NCBI GenBank assembly: GCA_027493615.1
Contig: JAOSKK010000039.1
Span: 371,683-435,682 of the forward strand
Reading direction: 5' to 3'
Length of the DNA: 64,000 nt
DNA from: Verrucomicrobiota bacterium
Lineage (GTDB): Bacteria > Verrucomicrobiota > Verrucomicrobiia > Limisphaerales > J093
Position 1 is the first letter of the stretch. Every line of letters starts with the position of its first letter. A program made the translations under genes and the position numbers. This document shows positions 36,454 through 46,170 of the stretch, piece by piece. The notes under the pieces are model-generated. The model had not been told where the DNA came from. It made no database searches and saw nothing but the letters and a program-made list of their open reading frames with translations.

Positions 36454-39400
36454 CTAAGGACTGCGTGACCGGGCGAAGCGGAAGGGGCGGTCCGTCGGGA
36501 GCGTGAGCGGACTCTGGCTGTCAGCCGCATGGTCGGTCCACGGGCCGTTGATCGTGTCGGCTAGTTGGAGCACGCCGGTCCAGTGAAGCACCACGTTGGC
36601 CCCCTGCCGCTGCACCGTCAGGGTCGGAATCACGGCGTTGGGATCGAGCAACACGCCGGCGCGATACGCGCGGAGCGACTTGGGATTGGTCGCCTGGTTC
36701 AACAGATGGAGCGCGCGGTCCTCCACCGAGAACAGCTCGAGCATCAGGCCGGGTTCCTGGTTGCGCTTGCTTTGGAACCAGAGCACCCGCAGCGGGTAAT
36801 AACCAGCTTGCGGCGCCACGACGTCGAAGAACTGGTTGCGGCCGAAGTAGGTCGGCACCCTCACGATGTCTCCGGAGTTGTCGAACAGGCTTAGCACCGG
36901 CGAGGACGACGCGAAGCCGGCGGTTACCTTGTGACCTCCTTCGGTGTAGAGACCCAGCTTGTGATAGCCTTGAGGCAGTTCGAGGTAGGTGAGCAGCTCG
37001 ATCACGACGCCCTCGAGCACCACCCCCATGTTCGAGAGGATCGGGATCCCGTCGTCGTTCGGGAAGTTGAGGCTGGCATCCGTGCCGGGCGCGAGCTCGA
37101 ACCAGTTCACCACTCCGGTTTCCACAACGGGGTTCACGACCCACTTGTTCCAGTCGTCGCCCGCTTCGTTGATGTACAGCGTGCCCGTGAGCTCGTTGGT
37201 GAGGCGACCGGCCAACTGCACCTCAGCCAGCGCTGCCACATTGCTGTGGAGGCTGGTCACGGTCGATTGGGCGCTGCTGATCATGGTGACGTGGATGAGC
37301 CATCCCGGATTGGCCTTGTCGAGATTCGCCAGGCTCCCCGCCGTGGGCAACACGGTGTACGGCTCGACCTTGAAGACGAAGTCCTTTGACTGTGTCCGGC
37401 CGCCGGCCGTGAGCGAGAGGCTGACGGTCTGCAGAACTCCCACCTCGAGCAGCGCCGGGTGCCGGCCGACGATCGTGGTAAGCCCGCCGGTCTTGTTGAC
37501 GGTGGGCGTGACGGGTTGCCCGCCACTGCGGACGACGACGCTCGCCGGATCGACCTGGTCCGCCCCGTCGTCCTGGACCTGGATCTCGAAGCCGTACGGG
37601 TTCCCGCTGAACAGCGTCTCGAGGGTCATGTTGCCCGCCCCGCCTTCGGTAAGGGTGAGCACGACCGACTCCACCCAGTCCACGGCCCAGCCGTCCGACG
37701 CACCTTCCTGGAAGGCAGAAAGGGCGATGGTCTGGCCGGGCGAAAGGCCAAGGTCTGCCAGCCGGATGCGGGCCTCGAACGAGTCCCCCGCCCCCGCGAA
37801 CTCGGAAGTTCTCCACCAGCGGAGTCTCTTCGTCCAGCGGGTCATAGGCGTACACGCCGTCCGGTGCGCCATTGCGCCAGCCGACCTGGATGACGCGCTC
37901 GGCGCCGATGGGCTTCTGCACGCCGGTGGGATTGCCTTCGTACTCGGCGTTGCTGCGGCCGGTGGCCGGGTTGTTATCGGTGTCCAGGAGCCAATGGTAG
38001 TAATAGCGGTTCACCTTGCCCTCCGGGGTCTGCTCGACCGAGGGCAGCGCCATGCCGTGGACGGCGAGCCGGAGATAGAGATAGCCGCCCTCGACGGTGG
38101 CCTCGACGCGCTTGATGTCGCCGCTCGAGTCGCCGAGGTCCTGGGGGTCATCCACGCCCGCCACCAGGCCGGCAGCGGCCGCCTCCGTCCAATCCTGGAA
38201 CTGGCCGTCGATCTTCATCCGCCCGCCTGCCGGGGGTCGAGGGTGACGGTGGCGGACTCGACCCAGTCCACCGCCCAACCGTCGGACGCGCCTTCCTGGA
38301 AGGCGGAAACGGCGATGGTCTGGCCGATGCTGAGCCCGAGGCTGGCGAGGGGGATGCTGGCCGTGAGCGTGTTGCCGCTGGCCTGGTAGGTGAAATCCGT
38401 GACCAACACGTTGTCGTCGTCCACGGCGTCGTAGACCTCGATGCCGTTGGGCTTGCCGTCGCGCCAGCCGATCATCACCACCCGTTCGGCGCCGAGGGGT
38501 TTTTGCACGCCGGTGGGATTGCCTTCGTACTCGGCGTTGCTGCGGCCGGTGGCCGGGTTGTTGTCCGTGTCCAGCAGCCAATGATAGTAGTAGCGATTGA
38601 CCTTGCCCTCGGGGGTTTGCTCGACGGACGGCGCTGCGATTCCCTCGACGGTCATCGACAGCCGCAGGCTCTCGCCTTCGACATGGGCCGTGATCGACCG
38701 AATGTCGCCGCTACTGTCCTCCAGGTCCTTGGCGTCGGCCACGTGGGCCTGGGATAACGCCGGCCCGGTGAGGGCGAGCGGTGCCGATTCCATCCAGTCG
38801 ACCGCCCAACCGTCGGACGCGCCTTCCTGGAAGGCGGACACGGCGATGGTCTGGCCCGGGCTCAAGCCCAGTGCGGACAGTGGGAGGATGGCGTGCAGCG
38901 TGTTGCCCCCCGTGGCGAAGGAGAAGCCGGTCAGGAACACGTTGTCGTCGTCCAGGGCGTCGTACACCTCGACGCCGTTGGGCTTGCCGTCGCGCCAACC
39001 CACCATGACGACGCGTTCGGCGCCCAGGGGCTTCTGGACGCCGGTGGGATTGCCCTCGTACTCGGCGTTGCTGCGGCCGGTGGCGGGGTTGTTATCGGTG
39101 TCCAGGAGCCAATGGTAGTAATAGCGGTTCACCTTGCCCTCGGGGGTCTGGGCCGGGGAGGGCGCGACCACGCCCTGGACGGTCAACGCGAGATGGAGTT
39201 GGTCTCCGAGGACGTGCGCGCTGAAGGCCCGGAGGTCGCCGCTGCTGTCGCCCAGGTCCGCCGGGTCCGTGACGCGCACCATGCCCGGGTTGAGGCCGCC
39301 CAGGGTGAGGGTGTCCGACTCGGTCCAATCCACGGCCCAATCGTCCGAGGCGCCCTCCTGGAAGGCGGCCACGGCGATGGTCTGCCCCACGGTCAAGCCG

Positions 39401-39939
39401 AGGTCACTGAGGGGGATCACCGCGGTGAGCGTGTTGCCGCTGGCGTGGTAGGTGAAATCGGTCACGAACACGTTGTCGTCGTCGAGGGCGTCGTACACCT
39501 CGACGCCGTTGGGTTTGCCGTCGCGCCAGCCCACCATGACGACCCGTTCGGCGCCGATCGGCTTCGTGACGCCCGTGGGACTGCCTTCGTACTCGGCGTT
39601 GCTGCGGCCGGTGGCGGGGTTGTTATCCGTGTCCAGGAGCCAATGGTAGTAGTAGCGGTTGACCTTGCCCTCCGGGGTCTGGGCGGTGGACGGCGCGACC
39701 ACGCCCTGCACGGTCAGGGAGAGGTAGAGATGATCCCCCAACACGTGCGCTTCCACCGCCCGGAGGTCCCCGCTGCTGTCCCCCAGGTCCTGCGGATCGA
39801 CGATGGTGGCCCGTTCGCCGGCGGCGTGGAGTGACGACCCTGCGGCGGCCAGGGCCAAGCCCAGCAGAGGTGCGGCCCAGGAGGCCGGTTGGCGCGGCCG
39901 CTGTTGGCCGCGGACATTCGAGGTGGTCTGCATCTTCAT
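36454..39939 (-). CDS. Exported modular protein with four tandem beta domains and a PA14-like region, frameshifted
   Basis: Starts at 39939 (MKMQTTSNVRGQQRPRQPAS) with a signal peptide (LLGLALAAAGSSLHA). Four nearly identical domains of 177 residues follow, each holding DPQDLGDSSGD, TPEGKVNRYYYHWLLDTDNN, PATGRSNAEYEGNPTGV, AERVVMVGWRDGKPNGVEVY and TIAVSAFQEGASDGWAVDW. At 38215-38218 the frame ends TGA overlapping an ATG (MKIDGQFQDWTEAA) that opens the fourth domain; this is either a frameshift or genuine coupling. A shift near 37800 joins the rest: an Ig-like part, a PA14-like region (YHKLGLYTEGGHKVTAGF) and a terminal TLTVQRQGANVVLHWTG module. Repeated calcium-site-like acidic clusters suggest a carbohydrate-binding surface protein. 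Confidence 0.75.
37650..39830. repeat. Four tandem approximately 531-bp DNA repeats within the modular gene
   Basis: The anchor TACTCGGCGTTGCTGCGGCC occurs at 37941, 38528, 39059 and 39590 (spacings 587, 531 and 531 bp). The units are nearly identical at DNA level around the YYYHWLLDTDNN block, which means recent duplication or ongoing gene conversion. The odd 587-bp spacing contains the TGA/ATG junction. Confidence 0.9.
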
Positions 39940-40198
39940 ACGAAATCTGGCGTTGTGTATCCCGGACGACCTGCCTGCCCCGCGCCGGCCACGACGCCCC
40001 CGGGAAGATCGTCCCGCTGCTGACAAGGGTTCGGAATACCCAAATTCAGTTCGGTCGTAAACCCTGTTTTCCGCCGCGCCACGCCCGCGGGACGGAAGTG
40101 TCCGGCTCCACCTCCGACGTCGAGTGCGAGCAGCCTGGACAAAAAAGAAGCCGGACGGTGGATCCCGCCCGGCTCTGGATGCGGTCGCGGTTGGCTGC

Positions 40199-42688
40199 TT
40201 AGCGCTTGGCGCGATAGTACTTGGCGCCGCCGCCGGCGGGTTCGGTCAGAGGGCTGGTGGCCGAGGAATCGGTCCAGGGGCCATTGACGGATGGGGCGGT
40301 CTGGAGGGTGCCGGTGAAGGTCACGGTCACATTGCCGCCCTGGGCCGCGATGCTGACCGTCGGCCTCGGTTGCGGGGAAGCCGTCCGGGCGCGGAAGGTG
40401 CGGAGCGCGGCGTTGTTCTGGCGGTCGTTCAACAGGATCTTCTCGCCGGACGCGGTCACGCTGAACCACTCGAGGTTGGCACCGCCGTTCCCTTCGTACC
40501 ACACGCAACGGAACGGGTAGAGGCCGGCCTGCGGCACGAGCAAACTGAACGTGCTGTCCGCCGAGCCGCGTCCGCCGTCACGAATTCGCCGACGGCCGGC
40601 GTGAGGTCCGGCGTGATTGAGGCGTTGAGGCCGCTGGCGATGGCGGTCTTGATCTTGTCGCCGTCGGGCATCGAGATCATCACGGCGGGGATGTCCTGAT
40701 AGCCGGCGGCCCCGACGCCCATCTCGATGGGGAAGATGCCCTCGGCATTGAGTTCATCGCGGTTGTTGACCACGACGACGGCGATGGCGCCGGCGTTCTT
40801 GGCGTTGAGAATCTTGGCCGAGAACTCGCAGGTGCCGCGGTCCACGAAGGCGATGGCGCCATTGAGGGCGGCGGCGTTCACAGGTGCATCGCAGCCTTCG
40901 TTCGGATCCATGTAAACCAGGCGTCCGCTGACACCCGCCGTGAACGGCTTGCTGGTCGTGGCGGGTCCCGAGATGGCGTGGTAGCTGCCGGCGGCGGAGG
41001 CGGCGCCGGTGACGACCAGGGCGAGGTTGTTTGCCGGGGGCGTGTCGGTGGCCGTGACTTTGAAGCCGTCATCGCTGTTGACACCCATGGTGTAGAGGCC
41101 GGCAGTCGGGAACTCGATGTACGTGATCACCTCGGCGGCGATGCTGTCGTCGAGCTTGCTGCCCAGTCCGGGGATTCCGGGGATGGGATCGTCGGGCCGG
41201 CTGGGGGTGCTGGCGGTTTGGAAATTGCCGATCTCGGCGGACGCATAATCCTGGTTCCAGTTCACCAGGTTCATCTCGAACTGACCCCCGACGGCGGTGG
41301 AAAGGTCCGCGACGTTCGGGCCGATGATTCCGGCCAGTTGCTGTTCGGCACGGTGCGTGCGGTTGACCAGGGAGTTGGAACCTGGCTGATCCACCTGGTG
41401 GACGCGGGCCCGGAATCCTGGTTGGGCGCTGTTACCCGTGCCGGGGGCGGTCCACAAGTCTTCGCTGAGGGCGAAGTAAGCGGCGACAATCGCGCTCCGG
41501 GTGTCGGCGATCTGCGCGCCCTGGCTGTCAGTGAACGAGACGCCCACGGCGAGGGTCCGGTTCGAGGGCAGGAAGGTCGGTGAACTCCATTGGATGGTGG
41601 TGATCTTGTCAGCCTTGGTGATGTTGAGCGGGGAGACGGAGGCGCCGTCCACGGTCATGCTAATGTTGGCGGTGGCGGGGTTGACGACGCTTTGGCCGCT
41701 GTCCTCGAGCGTCGCGGTGACTCCCAAGGCGGTGGCTGTCACCCGGGTGAGGAGCGCCTTCTCGGCCGGGATGGTGGTAATGACCAGGTTGTCGATGTGA
41801 TTGTTCTGGTTGGCGCCGCCGGTGCGACCGGCGAGCAGGATGCGGCCGGCGCTCGGGGCGAAGCCCGTTGGCGCCTTGTCCAGGAGCGTGGCGCCCTTGA
41901 ACTTGACCGTGAGTTCGCCGGCCTCGTTGAGTTCGACGAACAGTTTGGCCCAGCAGAGGCCGGGGTAGGTGGGATCCAGATCATTGGGTTTGTAGTCGCC
42001 CCCGTTGCCGCGTTGTAAGGCCCGGTCTGAAGGCTGGTGACATCGTCACAGGCCCCGTTCCGGGTGGGCATGCCATAGCGGACCACGGTGACATCGTCGA
42101 CGCGAACGATGATGCCTTCGATGTCCGTCTCGCCGCTCGGCCAGGTGTTTCCGGACCACGTGTCGAAACAGACCGACAGGCCGGTCCTCGTACCACCTTC
42201 GGGGCGCCGGGGATCGAGTAGTTGCCGGTGTCGGAGGTGCCCGGGTTGTTCTGGAGGAAGACCACCGCCGGGTCATCGGAACGGGCGTAGTTGATGCTGA
42301 ACCCGTCGGCAGGCCGGCCGTCGTTCCCGGTGGCGTTGCCCAGCCGGAGATCGCAGTCGAAGGTGAACGCCCGGACGATCAAACCGTTGTCGAAGTCGGG
42401 AAACAGGATTTGGGAATACTGACTGTTGGCCGCCCGCGTGATGGCGAGGTAGCCGCCGGTGGCGGGGTTGCCGCCTTCGCCGCGACCATCGAAATTGCGG
42501 TCTTCGTAGAAGTCAATCTGCTCGAACGTCACCGGGTCCGTCCACGAGACGTTGCTTCCGATGACGAAGTTTGGATCGTTGGAGGGGTCGGTGTCGAAGT
42601 TGAAGGTTGCCGAGCCCCCAAGGGCGGTGAGGCCCAGGGACACAGCAACCCCCGCGCCTGCCAGGCTGGTTGGTAATCTGCGTTTCAT
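40199..42688 (-). CDS. Exported protein with lectin-like, PA14-like and protease-associated domains, frameshifted
   Basis: Starts at 42688 (MKRRLPTSLAGAGVAVSLGL). The first third looks like an L-type lectin/concanavalin fold: FNFDTDPSNDPNFVIGSNVS, RAFTFDCDLRLGNATGNDGR, FSINYARSDDPAVVFLQNN. Shifts near 42185 and 42000 lead to LDPTYPGLCWAKLFVELNEA and RILLAGRTGG. The middle has a PA14-like stretch (EVITYIEFPTAGLYTMGVNS, DDGFKVTATD) followed by a PA domain (NAAALNGAIAFVDRGTCEFS, AKILNAKNAGAIAVVVVNNR). A shift near 40560 leads to AGLYPFRCVWYEGNGGANLE and the C-terminal module (GGNVTVTFTGTLQTAPSVNG). It shares the PA14-like and terminal modules with the upstream-of-end neighbour at 36454-39939. 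Likely a large secreted sugar-binding protein. Confidence 0.75.
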
Positions 42689-42809
42689 AGTTGCTTCATG
42701 GTTGGTTTGGTCTGCGGCGGCACCGCCCCATTCCGCGTACAGAACAGCCGATGGCCGCAAGCACGGTAGGTACGCTGCCGACGGGAACGATGTAAAGCGA
42801 ATCCCGCGG

Positions 42810-42955
42810 CAAGGGCAAGGGAAAGGGAAAGGGAAGCGCGAAAGGCCTCGAGAATTCACCCTGCCGCGCTTCGGTAGCCAGACCCGCTGATCTCCGTACC
42901 TGCTGGGAACTCCCGTTGTTGAACGTTGGGCGTTGAACGTTGGGCGTCAGCCGGG
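42810..42955. repeat. Short-period repeats in the 258-bp gap before the GNAT gene
   Basis: A purine-rich run (GGCAAGGGCAAGGGAAAGGG, about 42805-42835) with a six-base period is followed at 42915-42951 by GTTGAAC/GTTGGGC heptamers (two of each, alternating). The GTTGAAC unit is the same heptamer as at 23101-23131, 20 kb away. No gene is present. Confidence 0.8.
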
Positions 42956-43504
42956 CGTCTGCGCCCACTCCCGTCGCAGCCGGCCGAGCAGGACCACATC
43001 CTCAAACACGCCCCACTTGCAGACGTGCTCGCGGAGCACGCCTTCGCGGCGGAACCCCGCTCGTTCGAGGACGCGACCCGAAGCCGGATTGCGAACGAAA
43101 TGGCCGGCGCGGATGCGGTTCAGCCCCCAGTGGCGAAAGCCGTAGTCCACCAGGGCGACGGTGGCTTCGAGCGCAAAGCCACGTCCCCACCACGCGACGC
43201 CGATCCACGCTCCGATCTCGGCATGTTGATGCACCGGGTCCCGGTCCCGCAGGCTGATACAGCCGATGAGTTCCGGGGCTTCCGGCAGGTGGAGGGCGTA
43301 GGCGATCGCGCGGTCCTGCTGGAAGGCTTCGAGCTGTTCCTGGATCCAGCGCTCCGCCAGGCCGTCCTCGTACGGATGAGGCACGGAGACGGTCGTGTCG
43401 GCGATGGCACGATCTCCGGCCAGTTGCTGCAGCCGGGGGGCGTCTTCCGGGGCAAAGGGGCGCAGCCGCAGCCGCGGCGTGGCGAGAGTCGGTTGGATTT
43501 TCAT
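42947..43504 (-). CDS. GNAT acetyltransferase (RimJ/RimL-like)
   Basis: An intact 185-residue protein starts MKIQPTLATPRLRLRPFAPE. The RimJ/RimL pattern is clear: TPRLRLRPF at the N-terminus, LIGCISLRDRDPVHQHAEIG in the core, YWxG-like ...WGRGFALEATVALVDYGFRH (acetyl-CoA-binding motif A) and RIRAGHFVRNPASGRVLERA then GFRREGVLREHV. The family transfers acetyl groups from acetyl-CoA to protein N-termini or small molecules; the substrate is not known. Its end runs into the short repeats at 42950. Confidence 0.92.
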   Translation of the reverse strand: MKIQPTLATPRLRLRPFAPEDAPRLQQLAGDRAIADTTVSVPHPYEDGLAERWIQEQLEAFQQDRAIAYALHLPEAPELIGCISLRDRDPVHQHAEIGAWIGVAWWGRGFALEATVALVDYGFRHWGLNRIRAGHFVRNPASGRVLERAGFRREGVLREHVCKWGVFEDVVLLGRLRREWAQTPG

Positions 43505-43580
43505 CGTCTGATCGTCCGCCGGAGATGCCGATCAACCACTGCCGCTCTCCGGTCGAAATGCGCTGCTCGCCGCACCGGGC

Positions 43581-44303
43581 TCACCAGAACTTCCAGGCCC
43601 CCTTGCCGACCACCCAGAGGCCCAGGAGGAAGTTGGTGATCGCATGGGCCGTGATGGCATCGCCCAGGCGGCCCTTGCGCAGCACGAGCCCGAGATAGGC
43701 CGCGCCACACAAGATGGCAGCCAGCCATTCGTGGTGGGCCACGCCGAAGATCACACAGGCAATGATGAACGGGGTCCGGGCGTACGTGCCCAGCGAGACC
43801 GCCATGAAATCCGCCTTCACGATGTAGCGGTACAGGAAGGACCGGTAAAAGGCTTCCTCGAGCGGTGGCACGACGAGCGACGAGCCCAGGATCCGGACCA
43901 CGACAAACAGCCACGCCAACAGGCTGGCCTCGCCGAACTGGGAGAACGGGTTCCAGGGCAGGGGCAGGTCGGCGGGCTTCGGCGGCGCACTCAGCCCGAG
44001 CTTCACCATCAGCTCGCTCCACCGGGGGTAGTAGGGATCCAAGCCGACCCAGACGGCGAAGACCAGGACACCTGCCACCACGGCCTCCCAACTGACCGCC
44101 CACCGCATCTCGGTCACGTAGGGGCGCATCAGCCAGATCAACCAGGCCCCGACGAGCGTCTTGGCCAGGTAGATCCAGTAGCGGCTGGCCTCCCCAAACT
44201 GACCCTGGAGGGCGGTCAGACCCAGGAAGATGGCAAAGGGCACCACCCGCGCCACCAGCGGTGATCCGGCGAACCAGTCCTTCAGCAGTTTCATCGCGCG
44301 CAT
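43581..44303 (-). CDS. CPBP-family intramembrane protease (CAAX-type, PEP-CTERM-associated class)
   Basis: The 240-residue membrane protein has seven or eight hydrophobic helices and the three CPBP motifs: PPLEEAFYR (Glu149, Glu150, Arg154), FGVAHHEW (His190/191) and HAITN (His220, Asn224), which form the metal-independent glutamic/histidine site of this family. Its sequence resembles the class named CAAX prenyl protease-related protein that accompanies exosortase/PEP-CTERM systems; two PEP-CTERM proteins are encoded elsewhere in the window. No exosortase gene is present here. The gene is intact. Substrates are not known. Confidence 0.88.
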   Translation of the reverse strand: MRAMKLLKDWFAGSPLVARVVPFAIFLGLTALQGQFGEASRYWIYLAKTLVGAWLIWLMRPYVTEMRWAVSWEAVVAGVLVFAVWVGLDPYYPRWSELMVKLGLSAPPKPADLPLPWNPFSQFGEASLLAWLFVVVRILGSSLVVPPLEEAFYRSFLYRYIVKADFMAVSLGTYARTPFIIACVIFGVAHHEWLAAILCGAAYLGLVLRKGRLGDAITAHAITNFLLGLWVVGKGAWKFW

Positions 44304-44401
44304 TCCAGCCGAACGCGGCTTCGGTGCAAGGCGGAAGTCGCGGAGGGTCCGGTTCGGGGAAGTTCCAGGACCTCAGGTGGCGGGCTCTGGAGCACGCCGT
44401 C

Positions 44402-45439
44402 CTACGGCTTCGCCGGTTCCGGAGCAGGGCGGGCCCGGACGACGAGGACGGGGCACGGGGCGTGGCGGACGATGCGTTCGGCGGTGCTGCCGAGGAGGGC
44501 ATGTTTGAGCCCGGTGTAGCCGTGGGTGCCGGCGACGATCAACTGCGTTTGGTCCTCCTGCGCGACGCGGACGGTTTCGTGCCAGGCCGCGCCCGTGAGC
44601 AAACGGCCCTCGACGGTGAGGCCGGCCTGCCGCTGCGCGGCCACCAGACGGTCGAGTTGCTCGGTGCTGGACTGGCGGGTGCTTTCCTCGAAGGCGCGGG
44701 TGTCGACGTCGGCGAGGTGGGCGTCGAGGTAAGGCAGTTCGGTGACGTGGACCAGCAGCAGGCGCGCCTGGAACTGTCGCGCCAGGTGCCCGGCGTAGTC
44801 GAGCGCGGCGCGGGAGGCCTCGGAGAAATCCACCGGGACGAGCAGACGTTCGAGACGGAGCGGTTCCTCCGCGGCCGGCGAGGCTTCGGTACCCGGTGCG
44901 GATTCGGAGGGGGGCAGGAACTCGCGTTGCTGCTCGCGGACGACCAGCACGGGGCAGGGGGCATGGCGGACCACGCGCTCAGCCACGCTGCCCAGGAGGA
45001 CGTGCTTCAGGCCGGTGAAACCGTGGGTGGTGACCACGACCAGATCGGCTTTGAGCTCCCAGGCGGCGGCGGCGATTTCGGAGTGGGGACGGCCCACGCG
45101 CAGGCAACCTTCGACCGGAACGCCGGTGCGGCGGACTTCCTCAACGGTGGCCACAAGGCGTTCGCGGCTGCCTTCCTGAAGTTCGGTTTCGAGCTCCCCG
45201 GAGACGACCGGTGCGTAACCCAGATCGGTAGGATACGCGAGCGGTTCGGTGACGTGGAGCAGTTGCAGGCGGGAGCCGAACTGGCGCGCGAACGCCCCGG
45301 CATACCGCAGGGCCTTGCGGGCGCGCGCCGAGAAGTCCAGCGGCACGAGGATGATCTGCGGCGGGAAGGGCGGCGGGGCGGCGGACGGCGAGGTGGCCGG
45401 TTCGCCAGGCGTGGGAGGAGGAGTTGGGTTCATGGCCAT
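44402..45439 (-). CDS. Tandem universal stress protein (two UspA domains)
   Basis: The 345-residue cytosolic protein has a proline-rich lead, then two UspA domains: IILVPLDFSARARKALRYAG ... VVVTTHGFTGLKHVLLGSVA ... RHAPCPVLVV (about residues 28-170) and RLLVPVDFSEASRAALDYAG ... LIVAGTHGYTGLKHALLGST ... RHAPCPVLVVR (about 195-338). Both keep the GxxGxxxLLGS nucleotide-binding pattern (TGLKHxLLGS), so both halves probably bind ATP and pair with each other. The gene is intact. Role: general stress response. Confidence 0.92.
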   Translation of the reverse strand: MAMNPTPPPTPGEPATSPSAAPPPFPPQIILVPLDFSARARKALRYAGAFARQFGSRLQLLHVTEPLAYPTDLGYAPVVSGELETELQEGSRERLVATVEEVRRTGVPVEGCLRVGRPHSEIAAAAWELKADLVVVTTHGFTGLKHVLLGSVAERVVRHAPCPVLVVREQQREFLPPSESAPGTEASPAAEEPLRLERLLVPVDFSEASRAALDYAGHLARQFQARLLLVHVTELPYLDAHLADVDTRAFEESTRQSSTEQLDRLVAAQRQAGLTVEGRLLTGAAWHETVRVAQEDQTQLIVAGTHGYTGLKHALLGSTAERIVRHAPCPVLVVRARPAPEPAKP

Positions 45440-45564
45440 GGGGTTTGAGTTTCCGGGAGTAAGATAGAAGGATGGCTGGGAATCTCAATCCGCGGTTTCG
45501 GGCGCGGCGAGGGTTCAGACAGCAGGTTCGCGGTCACCATCGAACCAAGGGGAATTGTCCCGGC

Positions 45565-46109
45565 TCAGCGCGGTTCGACCTGCTGCGGGAAGGCGGGGCA
45601 AAGGCGCGATCGTTCTAGCGGTTGGCCGCTTGCGGCTGCCAGGAATCGCATCTCGCCGGTCAAGTCGCACAGCCAGACCTCGACCGCCCCGGCATCGAAA
45701 TAGAGCGCCACCTTCTCCTGTAAGGCCGCGTCGGTGTCGCCGGGAGACAGGATCTCCACGCAGAGCTCGGGCGCCCGCGGAAAACAGGCACGGTTGCCCA
45801 AGTCGCGGAGGGCGGCCTTCGAAGCCCAGGCCACGTCCGCCGCCTTGACCCCGTCGGCGGTGGAGACCGGGCACTCCGTCAGCACGGTCCCTTGCGGCAG
45901 CAGTTCCAGCAGGAGACCGGCGATGCGGGCCTGGCGGCTGCCGTGACGCGGAGCGGGGGAGGACTCATGAGAATGTGGCCATGCCGGTCCGTCTCGATCC
46001 GGCCCTCGATCCGGGCCAGTTCGGGATCAGAAAGCAACTCCTCCCAACGGCGCAGGTTGAAGGCAGTCTGCACCGGTTGGGCTGGCAGCGTGATGCTCAG
46101 CGTCGCCAT
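45565..46109 (-). CDS. Uma2-family (DUF820) putative endonuclease, frameshifted
   Basis: Start at 46109 (MATLSITLPAQPVQTAFNLR); the N-terminal part reads RRWEELLSDPELARIEGRIE TDRHG broken by HILMSPPP. A shift near 45955, in a C run, leads to ARIAGLLLELLPQGTVLTEC, then PDVAWAS-like VKAADVAWASKAALRDLG, APELCVEILSPGDTD, EKVALYFDAGAVEVWLCDL. The catalytic pattern of the restriction-like fold (D...E-x-L/I) is present as KAADVAW and CVEILSP. The family, abundant in Cyanobacteria, Planctomycetes and Verrucomicrobia, has no firmly established function. Confidence 0.88.
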
Positions 46110-46170
46110 GGCCGCAGCCTAGCGTCGGAAACCGCCGCGCGCAACGGCTTGCTGGACTGAAGGGCGCTGG

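Noticed and set aside
42510..44600. Additional overlapping frames around the GNAT and CPBP genes
   Set aside because: Composition is that of shadow frames and none carries a family motif; the minus-strand genes are intact and convincing.
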